Shown here one piece after another: positions 17,649 through 26,595 of a DNA stretch of 64,000 nt. A model generated the notes under the pieces. The model made no database searches. It was given only the letters and a program-made list of their open reading frames with translations, and was not told where the DNA came from. A program made the position numbers and the translations under genes. The DNA is from Chitinophaga sp. CB10 (GTDB taxonomy: Bacteria; Bacteroidota; Bacteroidia; Chitinophagales; Chitinophagaceae): contig MLAV02000003.1 of the NCBI GenBank assembly GCA_001870995.2, positions 124,001 through 188,000 of the forward strand, read 5' to 3'. Position 1 is the stretch's first letter. Every line of letters starts with the position of its first letter.

Positions 17649-19064
17649 GTGAGGAAAAAAAATGTTGTTTTAGAAAACGTACCTGTTACTGCTTACGCGG
17701 CAGAAGGTAAGGCCCTGGCCCGTATGGACGGCAAGGTGATATTCATTGAAGGCGGCGTTGTACCCGGCGATGTGGTGGATGTACGCCTTGGCAAGAACAA
17801 GAAAGACTGGGCAGAAGGTAAAGTAGTGCACTTTCACTCCTATTCCGATAAAAGAGTAACGCCTTTTTGCGAGCATTTCGGCACCTGTGGCGGCTGCAAA
17901 TGGCAAATGATGCCTTACAGCCTGCAGCTGGAATACAAACAGCAACAGGTGGCGGATCACCTGCAACGCATCGGCAAGCTGCAACTGCCGGAAATGAGTC
18001 CTATCCTGGGCTCAAAGTACACAGAGCACTACCGTAACAAACTGGAATTTACGTTCAGCAACAAAGCCTACCTGACGGACGCGGAAATCAAAGCCAACGA
18101 CGGGGAGATTCCCAGAAAGCCGGCCCTCGGTTTCCACGTACCCAAATTATTCGATAAAGTACTGGATATCAATACCTGCTACCTGATGCAGGAGCCGGTA
18201 AACCTGATCCGTAACACCATCCGGGAGTACGCGATCGCCAACGACCTCACCTTCTACGACATCCGGCAGCAGGAAGGCTGGCTGCGTAACCTGGTAGTAC
18301 GTTTGTGTACGACCGGGGAAATAATGGTCAACCTGGTGATACACCATGAGGATAAAGCCAACAGGATCGCCCTGATGGACCACCTCCTCCAAACCGTTCC
18401 GGCAATTACCACGCTGCTGTACACGATTAACCCGAAGAAAAACGACTCCATCTTCGACCTGGAGCCCAAGACCTACTTTGGTAAAGGCTATGCGGAGGAA
18501 AAACTGGAAGATTTTACGTTTAAGATCGGCCCTAAATCTTTCTTCCAGACCAACACCTACCAGGGAGAAGTGTTGTATAAAGTAACGCGCGACTTCGCCG
18601 AACTTACCGGTTCGGAAATTGTATATGACCTGTATTGTGGCACCGGCAGCATCGGCATCTTTGTTTCCCGCCAGGCTAAAAAGGTGGTAGGCATTGAGCT
18701 GATCAAGGAAGCCATCGACGACGCCCGTGAGAACGCAGCCATGAACAATGTGAACAATGCGGAGTTTTATGCAGGCGATGTGGTGGATATTTGCGATGAC
18801 GCCTTTTTTGCCCATCACGGACAACCCGACGTAATTATTACCGACCCGCCACGTGCAGGCATGCACGAAAAACTGGTCAATAAATTACTGGAAATAGGGG
18901 CTCCAAAAATTGTATATGTAAGCTGTAACCCGGCTACACAGGCACGCGACCTCGCCCTGCTGGACGAGATGTACACTGTGGAAAAGGTGCAGCCTGTAGA
19001 TATGTTTCCTCACACCCACCATATTGAAAACGTGGTTCTGTTGAAGAAGAGAGCGAATAAATAA
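17649..19064 (+). CDS. rlmD: 23S rRNA (uracil-5-)-methyltransferase RlmD/RumA
   Basis: SAM-dependent methyltransferase forming 5-methyluridine in 23S rRNA. The protein has 471 residues: a TRAM domain about 1-60, an iron-sulfur site with Cys74, Cys80, Cys83 (CEHFGTCGGCKWQ) and probably Cys177 (INTCYL), a central RNA-binding region, and a C-terminal Rossmann methyltransferase with YDLYCGTGSIGIF, ITDPPRAGMH and the nucleophile Cys426 in YVSCNPATQ. The start is GTG at 17649; the ATG at 17662 is out of frame. The choice between RlmD and its paralogues rests on the iron-sulfur motif and is fairly safe. Confidence 0.92.
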   Translation: MRKKNVVLENVPVTAYAAEGKALARMDGKVIFIEGGVVPGDVVDVRLGKNKKDWAEGKVVHFHSYSDKRVTPFCEHFGTCGGCKWQMMPYSLQLEYKQQQVADHLQRIGKLQLPEMSPILGSKYTEHYRNKLEFTFSNKAYLTDAEIKANDGEIPRKPALGFHVPKLFDKVLDINTCYLMQEPVNLIRNTIREYAIANDLTFYDIRQQEGWLRNLVVRLCTTGEIMVNLVIHHEDKANRIALMDHLLQTVPAITTLLYTINPKKNDSIFDLEPKTYFGKGYAEEKLEDFTFKIGPKSFFQTNTYQGEVLYKVTRDFAELTGSEIVYDLYCGTGSIGIFVSRQAKKVVGIELIKEAIDDARENAAMNNVNNAEFYAGDVVDICDDAFFAHHGQPDVIITDPPRAGMHEKLVNKLLEIGAPKIVYVSCNPATQARDLALLDEMYTVEKVQPVDMFPHTHHIENVVLLKKRANK

Positions 19065-19083
19065 AATCATAAGCTAAGCTAAA

Positions 19084-19896
19084 ATGTTTACGTTAAGGCC
19101 CAGGGGGTTTCACGCTCCACCGGTAATAAAGAATCTGTTAATCATCAATGGACTGGTTTGGCTTGTACAGATCACAGCACGGTTCCGGTTCAATTTTGAC
19201 CTGGATGGCCTTTTTGCATTGCATTACTGGAAGTCAGACCTGTTCAGACCATGGCAGTTTATTACGCACCTGTTCATGCACTCTACTGCAGGCCCATGGC
19301 ATATTGGGGGAAATATGCTGATCCTTTGGCTCTTTGGGTCGACCCTGGAAGAACGCTGGGGGTCCAAACGATTTCTTTTATTTTACCTGATTTGTGGATT
19401 AGGGGCTGCCATGTGCTACATGGGATGGCTTACGTATGACTATACCAAATTTGCCAACGAGGCACAGGCGTTTTTCAATAATCCAACGGCTGAAAACTTT
19501 GCCATTATTGATAAGCGTTTCAACCTGGGAGGCAGCCAGTACGATATGGATGGCCTGCGCCAGGCGCTTGCCAGCAGGGATCCGTGGGTGATTGACCTGG
19601 CGAAAACGCAGATTGAGGACTGGATGCGCATCAACATCAATTATTCCTCCATGGTAGGCGCTTCCGGGGCGATTTACGGAACCCTGTTTGCGTTTGGTTA
19701 CATGTACCCTAACGAATACATCACTTACTTTTTTATTCCGATGCGGGCGAAATACTTTGTTGGTATTTTGATTGTGGCGGAATTATACTTCCAGATTCAA
19801 AACGCCGCCGGCGATAACGTAGCCCACGTGGCTCACCTTGGTGGGGCGCTGTTTGCCTACCTGCTGTTGCGGAACTGGAACCGGAAATTATTCTAA
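19084..19896 (+). CDS. Rhomboid-family intramembrane serine protease
   Basis: Polytopic inner-membrane protease of 270 residues that cuts transmembrane helices. The catalytic pair is intact: Ser194 in GASGAIYG and His251 in AHLGG; the oxyanion-supporting HxxxN is also present (WHIGGNML). The sequence EERWGSKRFLLFYL follows the second segment as in other rhomboids. A long insertion of about 65 residues between the early helices and the catalytic one (TYDYTKFANE to DWMRININY) is common in Bacteroidota members. It starts 19 bp after rlmD and precedes a second rhomboid-like gene that lacks the catalytic residues. The substrate is unknown. Confidence 0.93.
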   Translation: MFTLRPRGFHAPPVIKNLLIINGLVWLVQITARFRFNFDLDGLFALHYWKSDLFRPWQFITHLFMHSTAGPWHIGGNMLILWLFGSTLEERWGSKRFLLFYLICGLGAAMCYMGWLTYDYTKFANEAQAFFNNPTAENFAIIDKRFNLGGSQYDMDGLRQALASRDPWVIDLAKTQIEDWMRININYSSMVGASGAIYGTLFAFGYMYPNEYITYFFIPMRAKYFVGILIVAELYFQIQNAAGDNVAHVAHLGGALFAYLLLRNWNRKLF

Positions 19897-19922
19897 CGCG
19901 CCAAGGCTTCCGGATATTGGCG

Positions 19923-19930
19923 TATTTTTG
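19923..19930 (+). promoter_or_regulatory. -7 box TATTTTTG before the rhomboid-like gene
   Basis: Perfect TAnnTTTG match 21 bp upstream of the ATG at 19952, so the second rhomboid gene may be transcribed on its own. Confidence 0.4.
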
Positions 19931-19951
19931 TAAGAGAAAACTTTTGATACC

Positions 19952-20887
19952 ATGCATACCCTCGAAAAAGAGAAATTGTCGGGGCTCTCACTGGGAGCTG
20001 GAAAGAATATGGTAACGCAGTTACTGGTCATCAATCTTACAATCTATATATTCCTTTTCTTCACACTGGTAATATATAAAATGGAAGATGTAGGGGAACC
20101 CCGTTTCTACCAGGATATTATCAGTTACCTCCGCGTGCCTTCCAGCCCGGCTGAGGCGCTGGCCCGCCCATGGACCCTCCTTTCGGCGATGTTTACCCAT
20201 GTACAGGTGGTGAGCATCTTTTCGAACATGGTATGGCTGTGGGTATTTGGTTCCATCCTGCAACACCTGGCAGGCTACCTGCGGATTGTTCCGTTATATC
20301 TCTTCGGCGGTATTATCAGTAATATCTTCTTTGTACTGGGCATGCAGTTTATCCCGGGCCTGCAGGCATTGTCAGCAGGCGGAGGCTTCATGGGCGCCGC
20401 CGGCAGCGTTATGGCCATTGCCGTCGGCGTGACTGTATTTGCTCCCGGCTACCGTATTTTCCCATTACTGGCCGGCGGCGGTATTCCTTTATGGATTATC
20501 ACCGCTATTTACCTGGGCCTGACCATTGGTACGCACCTTACTACTCCGGGCGGCGCCGTTTTCCTGCCTATGCTGGCCGGTGGCGCGATAGCAGGCGCTA
20601 TCTACATGTGGCAATGGAAAAAAGGAAACGACTGGGGCAGCGGTTTCAACAGGATTGCATTTAAACTCTCCCATATGTTCCATCCGCCGGCGCAGGCTAC
20701 TGTACCGGCCGAAATGCTGAAATCCTCCCATGGCGACCACCATGGCGAGCCGCCTTACAAAAAAGTGGGCAAAGTATCCGAGCAGCGTATTAATGAGATA
20801 CTTGAAAAGATCAGCGCCAACGGCATTACTTCTCTTACTGCGGACGAAAGGGAAACCCTGCTGAGAGCCAGCAAATCAGAGAACTAA
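19952..20887 (+). CDS. Rhomboid-like membrane protein lacking catalytic residues (probable pseudoprotease)
   Basis: Six-helix rhomboid-fold protein of 311 residues. Its helices align with the neighbouring active rhomboid (FSNMVWLWVFGSIL against GGNMLILWLFGSTL), but the catalytic serine is Ala150 (FMGAAGSVMA where GASGA is expected), the histidine position reads Leu208 (LPMLAGGA), and the histidine of HxxxN is Ser. The C-terminal cytoplasmic tail (EQRINEILEKI, then SLTADERETLLRASK) matches the short DUF6576-type motif that ends many Bacteroidota rhomboids. Known inactive rhomboids act as membrane chaperones or adaptors; such a role here, perhaps on the product of the gene before it, is inference. 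Confidence 0.88.
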   Translation: MHTLEKEKLSGLSLGAGKNMVTQLLVINLTIYIFLFFTLVIYKMEDVGEPRFYQDIISYLRVPSSPAEALARPWTLLSAMFTHVQVVSIFSNMVWLWVFGSILQHLAGYLRIVPLYLFGGIISNIFFVLGMQFIPGLQALSAGGGFMGAAGSVMAIAVGVTVFAPGYRIFPLLAGGGIPLWIITAIYLGLTIGTHLTTPGGAVFLPMLAGGAIAGAIYMWQWKKGNDWGSGFNRIAFKLSHMFHPPAQATVPAEMLKSSHGDHHGEPPYKKVGKVSEQRINEILEKISANGITSLTADERETLLRASKSEN

Positions 20888-20905
20888 GCGCATCAGAAAT
20901 AGGGA

Positions 20906-20936
20906 GATTTGAGTATTTTTAACCGGTACTCAAATC
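20906..20936 (+). terminator. Inverted repeat after the rhomboid-like gene
   Basis: 10-bp perfect stem (GATTTGAGTA with TACTCAAATC) and T-rich loop, 18 bp after the stop. No T tail follows, so termination is uncertain. Confidence 0.4.
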
Positions 20937-20955
20937 CCTAAATCCCAAATACCTG

Positions 20956-22044
20956 ATGAAGACGCTTTTAAGATGGGGCCTGCTTATAATCAACATTGCA
21001 CTGCCCCTGGCCCTGCTGGCCAGCACATTTTTGCCCTACATCTCCCCTGCCGCCTTCTGGCCTACCGGCTTTGCGGGCCTTGCTTTTCCCGGCTTCCTGC
21101 TACTTAACCTGGCATTGCTGCCGGTGTGGATACTGATGAGAAAAAAATACTGGCTGTTCCCGGTTACGGCTATACTATTATCCGCCGGCGCCGCATTCCG
21201 CACCTGGGCCATCCACCCTTTCAGGGAAAACACGCTGGAGAAAACCAGCGGCAGCAAGGAATTTACCATAATGACCTACAACTGCAGCAATATGGGCTTA
21301 CAGTCCTATTCGGAGAACAAGGCCATTCGCAGCAATGTGTACAATACGGTAGTATTCGGCCAGGCGGATATCCTTTGCATGCAGGAATTTTATACCAACG
21401 AGCATCCAGAACTCTCCCATAACATTGACAGTATCCGCATCAAGGCCGCTTATGAGTATCATTACTTCACGAAGGATATGGTGTATTGGGATACCTGGCA
21501 TTACGGGATCGTGCTGTTTTCCCATCATCCTATCCTGCAGGCCAGCGCTATCCCCTGCGGGCCCAGCGCGGCAGGCAGCGGCAGCAGTTTCCTGCAGGCG
21601 GACCTGCTTGTTTATGGGGATACCATCCGGGTGATCACGGGGCAGCTGGCGTCGTATATGCTTACCCGGCAGGACTTCCATGACCTTACTTCCTTTCATT
21701 TCAGGGGGCTTGCACATAAAATGCGGCAAACCTTTACCCGGCGTACGCAACAGGCAAGGCAGCTGGCCGGGCTGGTAGCCCGGAGTCCATATCCTGTGGT
21801 TGTTTGTGGAGACTTTAATGACGTGCCGGTATCCTACACGTACCAGGCGGTAGCAGCTACTATGCAGGATGCCTTTTTGAAAACCGGTAACGGTTGGGGT
21901 CGAACCCTCTCTTACCTGTCGCCCAGTTTACGCATAGATTACATCCTGGCTTCCCGGCAATTCCGCGTGCATGCCTGCGAAGCCATGCGGGTGGCTGATT
22001 CGGAGCATTTCCCTGTAATCTCCCGCCTGTCATTGAAAAAATAG
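20956..22044 (+). CDS. Membrane-anchored endonuclease/exonuclease/phosphatase-family protein (copy 1)
   Basis: Protein of 362 residues with about three N-terminal transmembrane helices (residues 5-85) and a C-terminal EEP (DNase I-like) domain from about 100. Active-site landmarks are complete: Asn in MTYNCSN, metal-binding Glu144 in CMQEFY, GDFNDVP, and the terminal SEHFPVIS His. The family includes phosphodiesterases and phosphatases acting on nucleic acids, phosphoinositides and sphingomyelin; the substrate is not deducible. A paralogue with the same layout follows after 32 bp, so this is a tandem duplication. Confidence 0.9.
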   Translation: MKTLLRWGLLIINIALPLALLASTFLPYISPAAFWPTGFAGLAFPGFLLLNLALLPVWILMRKKYWLFPVTAILLSAGAAFRTWAIHPFRENTLEKTSGSKEFTIMTYNCSNMGLQSYSENKAIRSNVYNTVVFGQADILCMQEFYTNEHPELSHNIDSIRIKAAYEYHYFTKDMVYWDTWHYGIVLFSHHPILQASAIPCGPSAAGSGSSFLQADLLVYGDTIRVITGQLASYMLTRQDFHDLTSFHFRGLAHKMRQTFTRRTQQARQLAGLVARSPYPVVVCGDFNDVPVSYTYQAVAATMQDAFLKTGNGWGRTLSYLSPSLRIDYILASRQFRVHACEAMRVADSEHFPVISRLSLKK

Positions 22045-22076
22045 TAACTTTATACGTTCAACAAAGTACGTAGACA

Positions 22077-23216
22077 GTGCGATTCTTAAGACTTTTTACA
22101 AAAGGATTTTTTGTAATATTAAATATCGCCCTGGTTTTATTATTCCTGGCAGCATGCCTGGCTCCCTATATCTCGCCGGCGTGGTTTTGGCCCATCAGTT
22201 TTCTGACGCTGGCTTTCCCTTTTTTACTGGGGTTACTGGTGTTGTTCCTGCTGGGGTGGCTGGTATTTAACTACCGGTATGCGCTGCTCTCCCTGACGGC
22301 GATATTACTGGGCTGGAAATCTATTAGCGCGTTTATTGCCTTTAATATGCCAGCTGGCAACAAGCCCATGCCTGCAGCGGAAAGCATTACGGTGATGAGT
22401 TACAATGTAAGCCAGTTTGGCCTTTACAAGGAACGTGACAGCAAATATACCCGTCAGGCCATGTTTGCGCTCATCAAGAAACAGGAGCCGGATATTGCCT
22501 GCTTTCAGGACTTTTATACCGCAGAGCGAAAAAATGATTTTAATAACCGGGAAGACATCTCTCATGAGATGAACCTCCCCTATCGCTTTTTTTCCAGTGA
22601 TTTCAACCGTAACGGTAACCAGCACTGGGGCTCCATCATTTATTCCAAATACCCTATCATTGCATCAGATAAGGTAAAAATGAGCAGCGGCCCCTTAAGC
22701 GAAAGCCTTATCTATGCTGATATTGTACGGAAAGGGGATACGCTCCGGATCATCAATATGCACCTGGAATCCTACCGGTTTAACCAGAAGGACTACCGGG
22801 CGATCCGCAAGATCCGCAACCAGGAAGATACCGGGCTGGTGGCCACCAAAAGTATTGTGCAAAAGATGCGTGAGGCGTATATTCGCCGCAGTCAGCAGGC
22901 CGATATTGTGGGGGATTTTATCCGGCAGAGTCCTTATCCCGTGATTGTTTGCGGCGATTTTAACGATACCCCTGCTTCCTATACTTATTTTAAGATAAGG
23001 GGAGACTTACAGGACGCGTTCCTGAAAAAGGGCATCGGCATCGGGCGTACTTTCAGCGGCCTTGCGCCAACGCTGCGGATCGACTATGTTTTTGTAGACC
23101 CATACTTCCAGGTGAATAGTTTCCGGAAGATAAATTCAGATCTCTCAGATCATTATCCGGTCATTAGCAACCTGAGTATTGCGGGAGAAAAGCCGGAAAA
23201 TGGCGTAAATAAATAA
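22077..23216 (+). CDS. Membrane-anchored endonuclease/exonuclease/phosphatase-family protein (copy 2)
   Basis: Paralogue of the preceding gene, 379 residues, with the same three-helix anchor (LAPYISPAWFWP aligns with LPYISPAAFWP) and EEP domain. The start is GTG at 22077, which keeps the anchor in register with copy 1. The active site keeps MSYNVSQ, GDFNDTP and SDHYPVIS, but the usual QE metal ligand is QD: Asp145 in ACFQDFY. Asp can still bind metal, so activity may be kept or altered. Copies 1 and 2 are probably co-transcribed. Confidence 0.9.
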   Translation: MRFLRLFTKGFFVILNIALVLLFLAACLAPYISPAWFWPISFLTLAFPFLLGLLVLFLLGWLVFNYRYALLSLTAILLGWKSISAFIAFNMPAGNKPMPAAESITVMSYNVSQFGLYKERDSKYTRQAMFALIKKQEPDIACFQDFYTAERKNDFNNREDISHEMNLPYRFFSSDFNRNGNQHWGSIIYSKYPIIASDKVKMSSGPLSESLIYADIVRKGDTLRIINMHLESYRFNQKDYRAIRKIRNQEDTGLVATKSIVQKMREAYIRRSQQADIVGDFIRQSPYPVIVCGDFNDTPASYTYFKIRGDLQDAFLKKGIGIGRTFSGLAPTLRIDYVFVDPYFQVNSFRKINSDLSDHYPVISNLSIAGEKPENGVNK

Positions 23217-23303
23217 GAAACAATAGATTATGATTAATATAAATATTTTAAGATCTGACCGATGTTGTTGCCGCAGATTTCCTACCGCGACGAAAACAAT
23301 ATC

Positions 23304-23311
23304 TATCTTTG
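23304..23311 (+). promoter_or_regulatory. -7 box TATCTTTG for cysS
   Basis: Perfect TAnnTTTG match 53 bp before the cysS ATG at 23365. Confidence 0.5.
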
Positions 23312-23364
23312 CAATCCACCAATAAAACATACTGGCGTTGGAAGATGCCAGCTATTTACAGCAT

Positions 23365-24867
23365 ATGTCAGAACTCAAAATATACAATTCAATACACCGT
23401 CAGAAAGAAGTATTTACACCAATAACGCCGGGCCATGTGGGTATGTATGTTTGCGGACCTACCGTTTCAGGGGAATCGCACCTGGGCCATGCGCGCCCGT
23501 ACATCACCTTTGACGTGGTAAACCGCTACCTGCGTTTCCTGGGCTATAAAGTCCGCTACGTGCGTAATATCACCGACGCCGGCCACTTCGAGGAAGAAGG
23601 CCGCGAGGCAGAAGATAAAATTTCTAAAAAAGCCATACTGGAAAAGCTCGAGCCGATGGAGCTGGTACAGAAATACACCAACCTGTACCACTGGGCCATG
23701 CTGCAGTTCAACAACCTGGAACCCAGCATTGAACCTACCGCTACCGGCCATATCATCGAGCAAATCGAAATGATCAAAAAGATCATGGAGAAAGGGTATG
23801 CCTATGAGGTAGACGGCTCCGTGTATTTTGACGTAAAAAAATACGCCGCCAGTTACGACTACGGCATCCTGAGCGGCCGCGTGCTGGAAGATATGCTGGA
23901 AACCACCCGCGAGCTGGAAGGCCAGGACGAAAAGCGCAACAAGGCTGATTTTGCCTTGTGGAAAAAAGCGCCGCCGGAGCATATTATGCGCTGGCCAAGC
24001 CCATGGGGAGAAGGCTTCCCGGGATGGCATATCGAGTGCTCCGCGATGAGCGCCAAATACCTCGGCTCGCAGTTTGATATCCACGGAGGTGGTATGGACC
24101 TGCAGTTCCCACACCACGAGTGCGAAATCGCCCAGAGCGAAATTGCCCATGGCGAGCTGATGGCGCGCTACTGGATGCACAATAACATGATCACTATCAA
24201 CGGCCGTAAAATGGGTAAGTCGTATGGTAATACCATTACCCTTACCGAGATGTTTTCCGGCAATAATCCACAGCTGGAAAAAGGCTACAGCCCGATGGTG
24301 ATCCGCTTCTTTGTACTGCAAACGCATTACCGCGGTACGCTGGACTTCTCCAACGAGGCCCTGCAGGCCGCAGAAAAAGGGTTGCAGCGGTTATGGGCGG
24401 CTTATGAAGTGCTGCAAAAGCTGACTTACAGCAGTAACGGACAGCCCATCAACGAGGAGCTGGACAAACAGGTAAGGCAGCTGTGCGCTGAACTGCCTGA
24501 TTTCATGAACGATGACTTCAATACCGCCAAAGTCATGGCCAACCTGTTTGAGCTGGCCCCGGTGATCAACTCACTGAAAGGCGGCCAGATCAAAATGCAT
24601 GAGATCAGCGAAGACACCTTCCAGCTGCTCCAATACTCCTGGAAAACATACCTGGTGGATATACTGGGTATCCAGATGGAAGTGCTGGGTACGGACGAAG
24701 ACAAGCTGGACGGCGTATTACAGATGCTCATCAACATGCGCAAGGAAGCGAAAGCCCGTAAGGACTACGCTACTTCCGACAAGATCCGTAACGAGCTGCT
24801 GGCCGTTGGCATACAGTTGAAAGATGAAAAAGATGGCAGTGTTTCCTACTCCATCGTGCAGGACTAA
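23365..24867 (+). CDS. cysS: Cysteinyl-tRNA synthetase
   Basis: Class I aminoacyl-tRNA synthetase charging tRNA-Cys. The protein has 500 residues from the ATG at 23365; the frame extends to a TTG at 23338, but the ATG gives the usual MSELKIYNS start. Visible are the Zn/substrate Cys in YVCGPTV, the HIGH-type SHLGHARP, the Zn ligands around CSAMSA and FPHHECE, and the KMSKS-type KMGKSYGN. It is followed after 26 bp by the glutaminyl-cyclase homologue, probably in one transcript. Confidence 0.97.
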   Translation: MSELKIYNSIHRQKEVFTPITPGHVGMYVCGPTVSGESHLGHARPYITFDVVNRYLRFLGYKVRYVRNITDAGHFEEEGREAEDKISKKAILEKLEPMELVQKYTNLYHWAMLQFNNLEPSIEPTATGHIIEQIEMIKKIMEKGYAYEVDGSVYFDVKKYAASYDYGILSGRVLEDMLETTRELEGQDEKRNKADFALWKKAPPEHIMRWPSPWGEGFPGWHIECSAMSAKYLGSQFDIHGGGMDLQFPHHECEIAQSEIAHGELMARYWMHNNMITINGRKMGKSYGNTITLTEMFSGNNPQLEKGYSPMVIRFFVLQTHYRGTLDFSNEALQAAEKGLQRLWAAYEVLQKLTYSSNGQPINEELDKQVRQLCAELPDFMNDDFNTAKVMANLFELAPVINSLKGGQIKMHEISEDTFQLLQYSWKTYLVDILGIQMEVLGTDEDKLDGVLQMLINMRKEAKARKDYATSDKIRNELLAVGIQLKDEKDGSVSYSIVQD

Positions 24868-24893
24868 TTGAATAATCAGCAAGAAATAAGATA

Positions 24894-25886
24894 ATGCGTA
24901 AAGCTCTGATCGCGCTGACGGCGCTGGCTGTAATGGCCGGCGCCTGTCAGCAGAATGGAAAAACCGGGGAAGGTCATAACGACAGTACGGGCGCCAGTAA
25001 GGTAGACCGTATCCAGGCGCCGGTACCGGTATTCTCGGAGGATTCCGCCTACGCCTACACTGAAAAACAGGTAAGCTTTGGCCCCCGGATCCCCAATACG
25101 CCTGCACAGGAAAAATGTGCTGAATGGCTCATTTCCAACCTGAAAAAATGGGCGGATACCGTGTATGTACAACGTACTACCGTAACCGGTCCTAAAGGTG
25201 AAAAACTTCCCTGCATCAACATTATCGGCAGTTTCAACCCGGCAGCGAAGCAGCGCGTGCTGTTGCTGGCGCACTGGGATACCCGCCCCATTGCAGATGA
25301 AGATGCCTTTGATAAGACCAAGAAGCTCGATGGCGCGGACGATGGGGGCAGCGGCGTAGCGGTGCTGCTGGAAGCGGCCAGGAATTTCAAGGCGCAAAGG
25401 CCGGATGCCGGCGTGGACATCCTGCTGGTGGATGTGGAAGATTACGGCGACCCGTCCAACGAAAACTCCTTCTGCCTTGGTACGCAATACTGGGCTAAAA
25501 ACCCGCATGTTCCCGGCTACAAAGCCAACTACGGTATCCTGCTGGATATGGTCGGCGGCCGCGGCTCGCAGTTTTACATGGAAAAAGCCTCCCAGCAATA
25601 TGCTGCCGGCCCAATGAGAATGTTCTGGGATGTAGCCAATTCCATTGGTTACTCTGATATCTTCCGGTATGAAGATTTTGGCGCCTATATTACCGACGAT
25701 CATATCCCGGTAAATACCATTGCCAACATACCTACTTTTGACGTGCTGGCCTGGCAGGCCAGTGGTCAGTTTCCTTCACACTGGCATACTACCAACGACA
25801 ATATGAGTGTGATAGATAAACGTACCCTGAAAGCGGTGGGTCAAACCATCCTCCAGGTGATCTATACACAACCTTTCTCCTACTAA
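24894..25886 (+). CDS. M28-family lipoprotein, type II glutaminyl cyclase homologue
   Basis: Exported zinc protein of 330 residues, with lipobox AVMAGAC at Cys18. Metal-site motifs of the M28/QC fold are in order: LLAHWDTRP, LDGADDGGSG, VDVEDYGD, LLDMVGGRG and the terminal HWHTTNDN. The phrases HWDTRP, CLGTQYWAK, YGILLDMVGG and ITDDHIPVN are what I recall from the Porphyromonas glutaminyl cyclase, which turns N-terminal Gln of exported proteins into pyroglutamate. An M28 aminopeptidase is the alternative, but single-aspartate spacing and the QC-like phrases favour cyclase. Its neighbours are cysS (26 bp upstream) and the alkB pair. Many exported proteins in this window are predicted to begin with Gln. 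Confidence 0.85.
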   Translation: MRKALIALTALAVMAGACQQNGKTGEGHNDSTGASKVDRIQAPVPVFSEDSAYAYTEKQVSFGPRIPNTPAQEKCAEWLISNLKKWADTVYVQRTTVTGPKGEKLPCINIIGSFNPAAKQRVLLLAHWDTRPIADEDAFDKTKKLDGADDGGSGVAVLLEAARNFKAQRPDAGVDILLVDVEDYGDPSNENSFCLGTQYWAKNPHVPGYKANYGILLDMVGGRGSQFYMEKASQQYAAGPMRMFWDVANSIGYSDIFRYEDFGAYITDDHIPVNTIANIPTFDVLAWQASGQFPSHWHTTNDNMSVIDKRTLKAVGQTILQVIYTQPFSY

Positions 25887-25959
25887 AATCTTTTGCAGGT
25901 TTATAGCGCTGAAAGGCAGAACACATATACAATGCGTAGTGCCGTCTTAATTTAGTGCT

Positions 25960-26583
25960 ATGAGCCTGCAGGGAAGTTTATTCGGTCAGGATAACAATCA
26001 AAAACAGGAGATCACCCTGGAAAATGGTCTCCTGGAATATTATCCGCAATTTTTTACTCCAACGGACAGCGACCGGATTTTCCATCAGCTCATTACTACC
26101 ATTAACTGGAAGCAGGAATCCATGCGCATGTATGGGCGGGAAGTCCTGTTTCCCAGGTTAATGGCGTGGTACGGGGATGCCAACAGTTCCTATTCCTTTT
26201 CCGGAAATACATTTGAGCCTTTGCCATGGACAGCGGAGCTGATCCTGATCAGGGACCGCGTGGCACAAGCTGCCGGCGTCACATTTAACAGTGTGCTGCT
26301 GAATTATTACCGCAGTGGCAATGATTCGATGGGCTGGCATGCGGACGATGAGCCGGAGCTGGGCAGCAACCCGGTGATCGCTTCCGTGAATCTGGGCGCT
26401 ACGAGGCGCTTTATGTTGCGGCGCCGGGATAATAAGGCCTTGAAATATGAAATTGCATTAGAGCATGGCTCACTGTTGCTAATGAAAGGCGAACTGCAAC
26501 ACTACTGGGAACACCAGGTTCCCAAAACGGCCAGGCCGGTAGGCCCCCGCATCAACCTTACTTTCAGATACATCTATCCTTAA
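25960..26583 (+). CDS. AlkB-like alpha-ketoglutarate-dependent dioxygenase
   Basis: Fe(II)/2-oxoglutarate dioxygenase of 207 residues that removes alkyl groups from nucleic-acid bases by oxidation. The iron ligands are His127 and Asp129 (GWHADDEPEL) and His185 (EHQVPKT); the 2-oxoglutarate arginines are Arg197 and Arg203 (RINLTFRYIYP). The nucleotide-recognition lid lies in the N-terminal half (MRMYGREVLFPR, AWYGD). Length and motifs fit the AlkB homologue 2/3-like group common in Bacteroidota. The SIR2-like gene begins 12 bp after its stop, so the two are almost certainly co-transcribed. Confidence 0.93.
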   Translation: MSLQGSLFGQDNNQKQEITLENGLLEYYPQFFTPTDSDRIFHQLITTINWKQESMRMYGREVLFPRLMAWYGDANSSYSFSGNTFEPLPWTAELILIRDRVAQAAGVTFNSVLLNYYRSGNDSMGWHADDEPELGSNPVIASVNLGATRRFMLRRRDNKALKYEIALEHGSLLLMKGELQHYWEHQVPKTARPVGPRINLTFRYIYP

Positions 26584-26595
26584 AACCGAACCACC

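Noticed and set aside
23338..23364. TTG start for cysS at 23338
   Set aside because: The ATG at 23365 gives the usual N-terminus; the nine extra codons are unlike other CysRS sequences.
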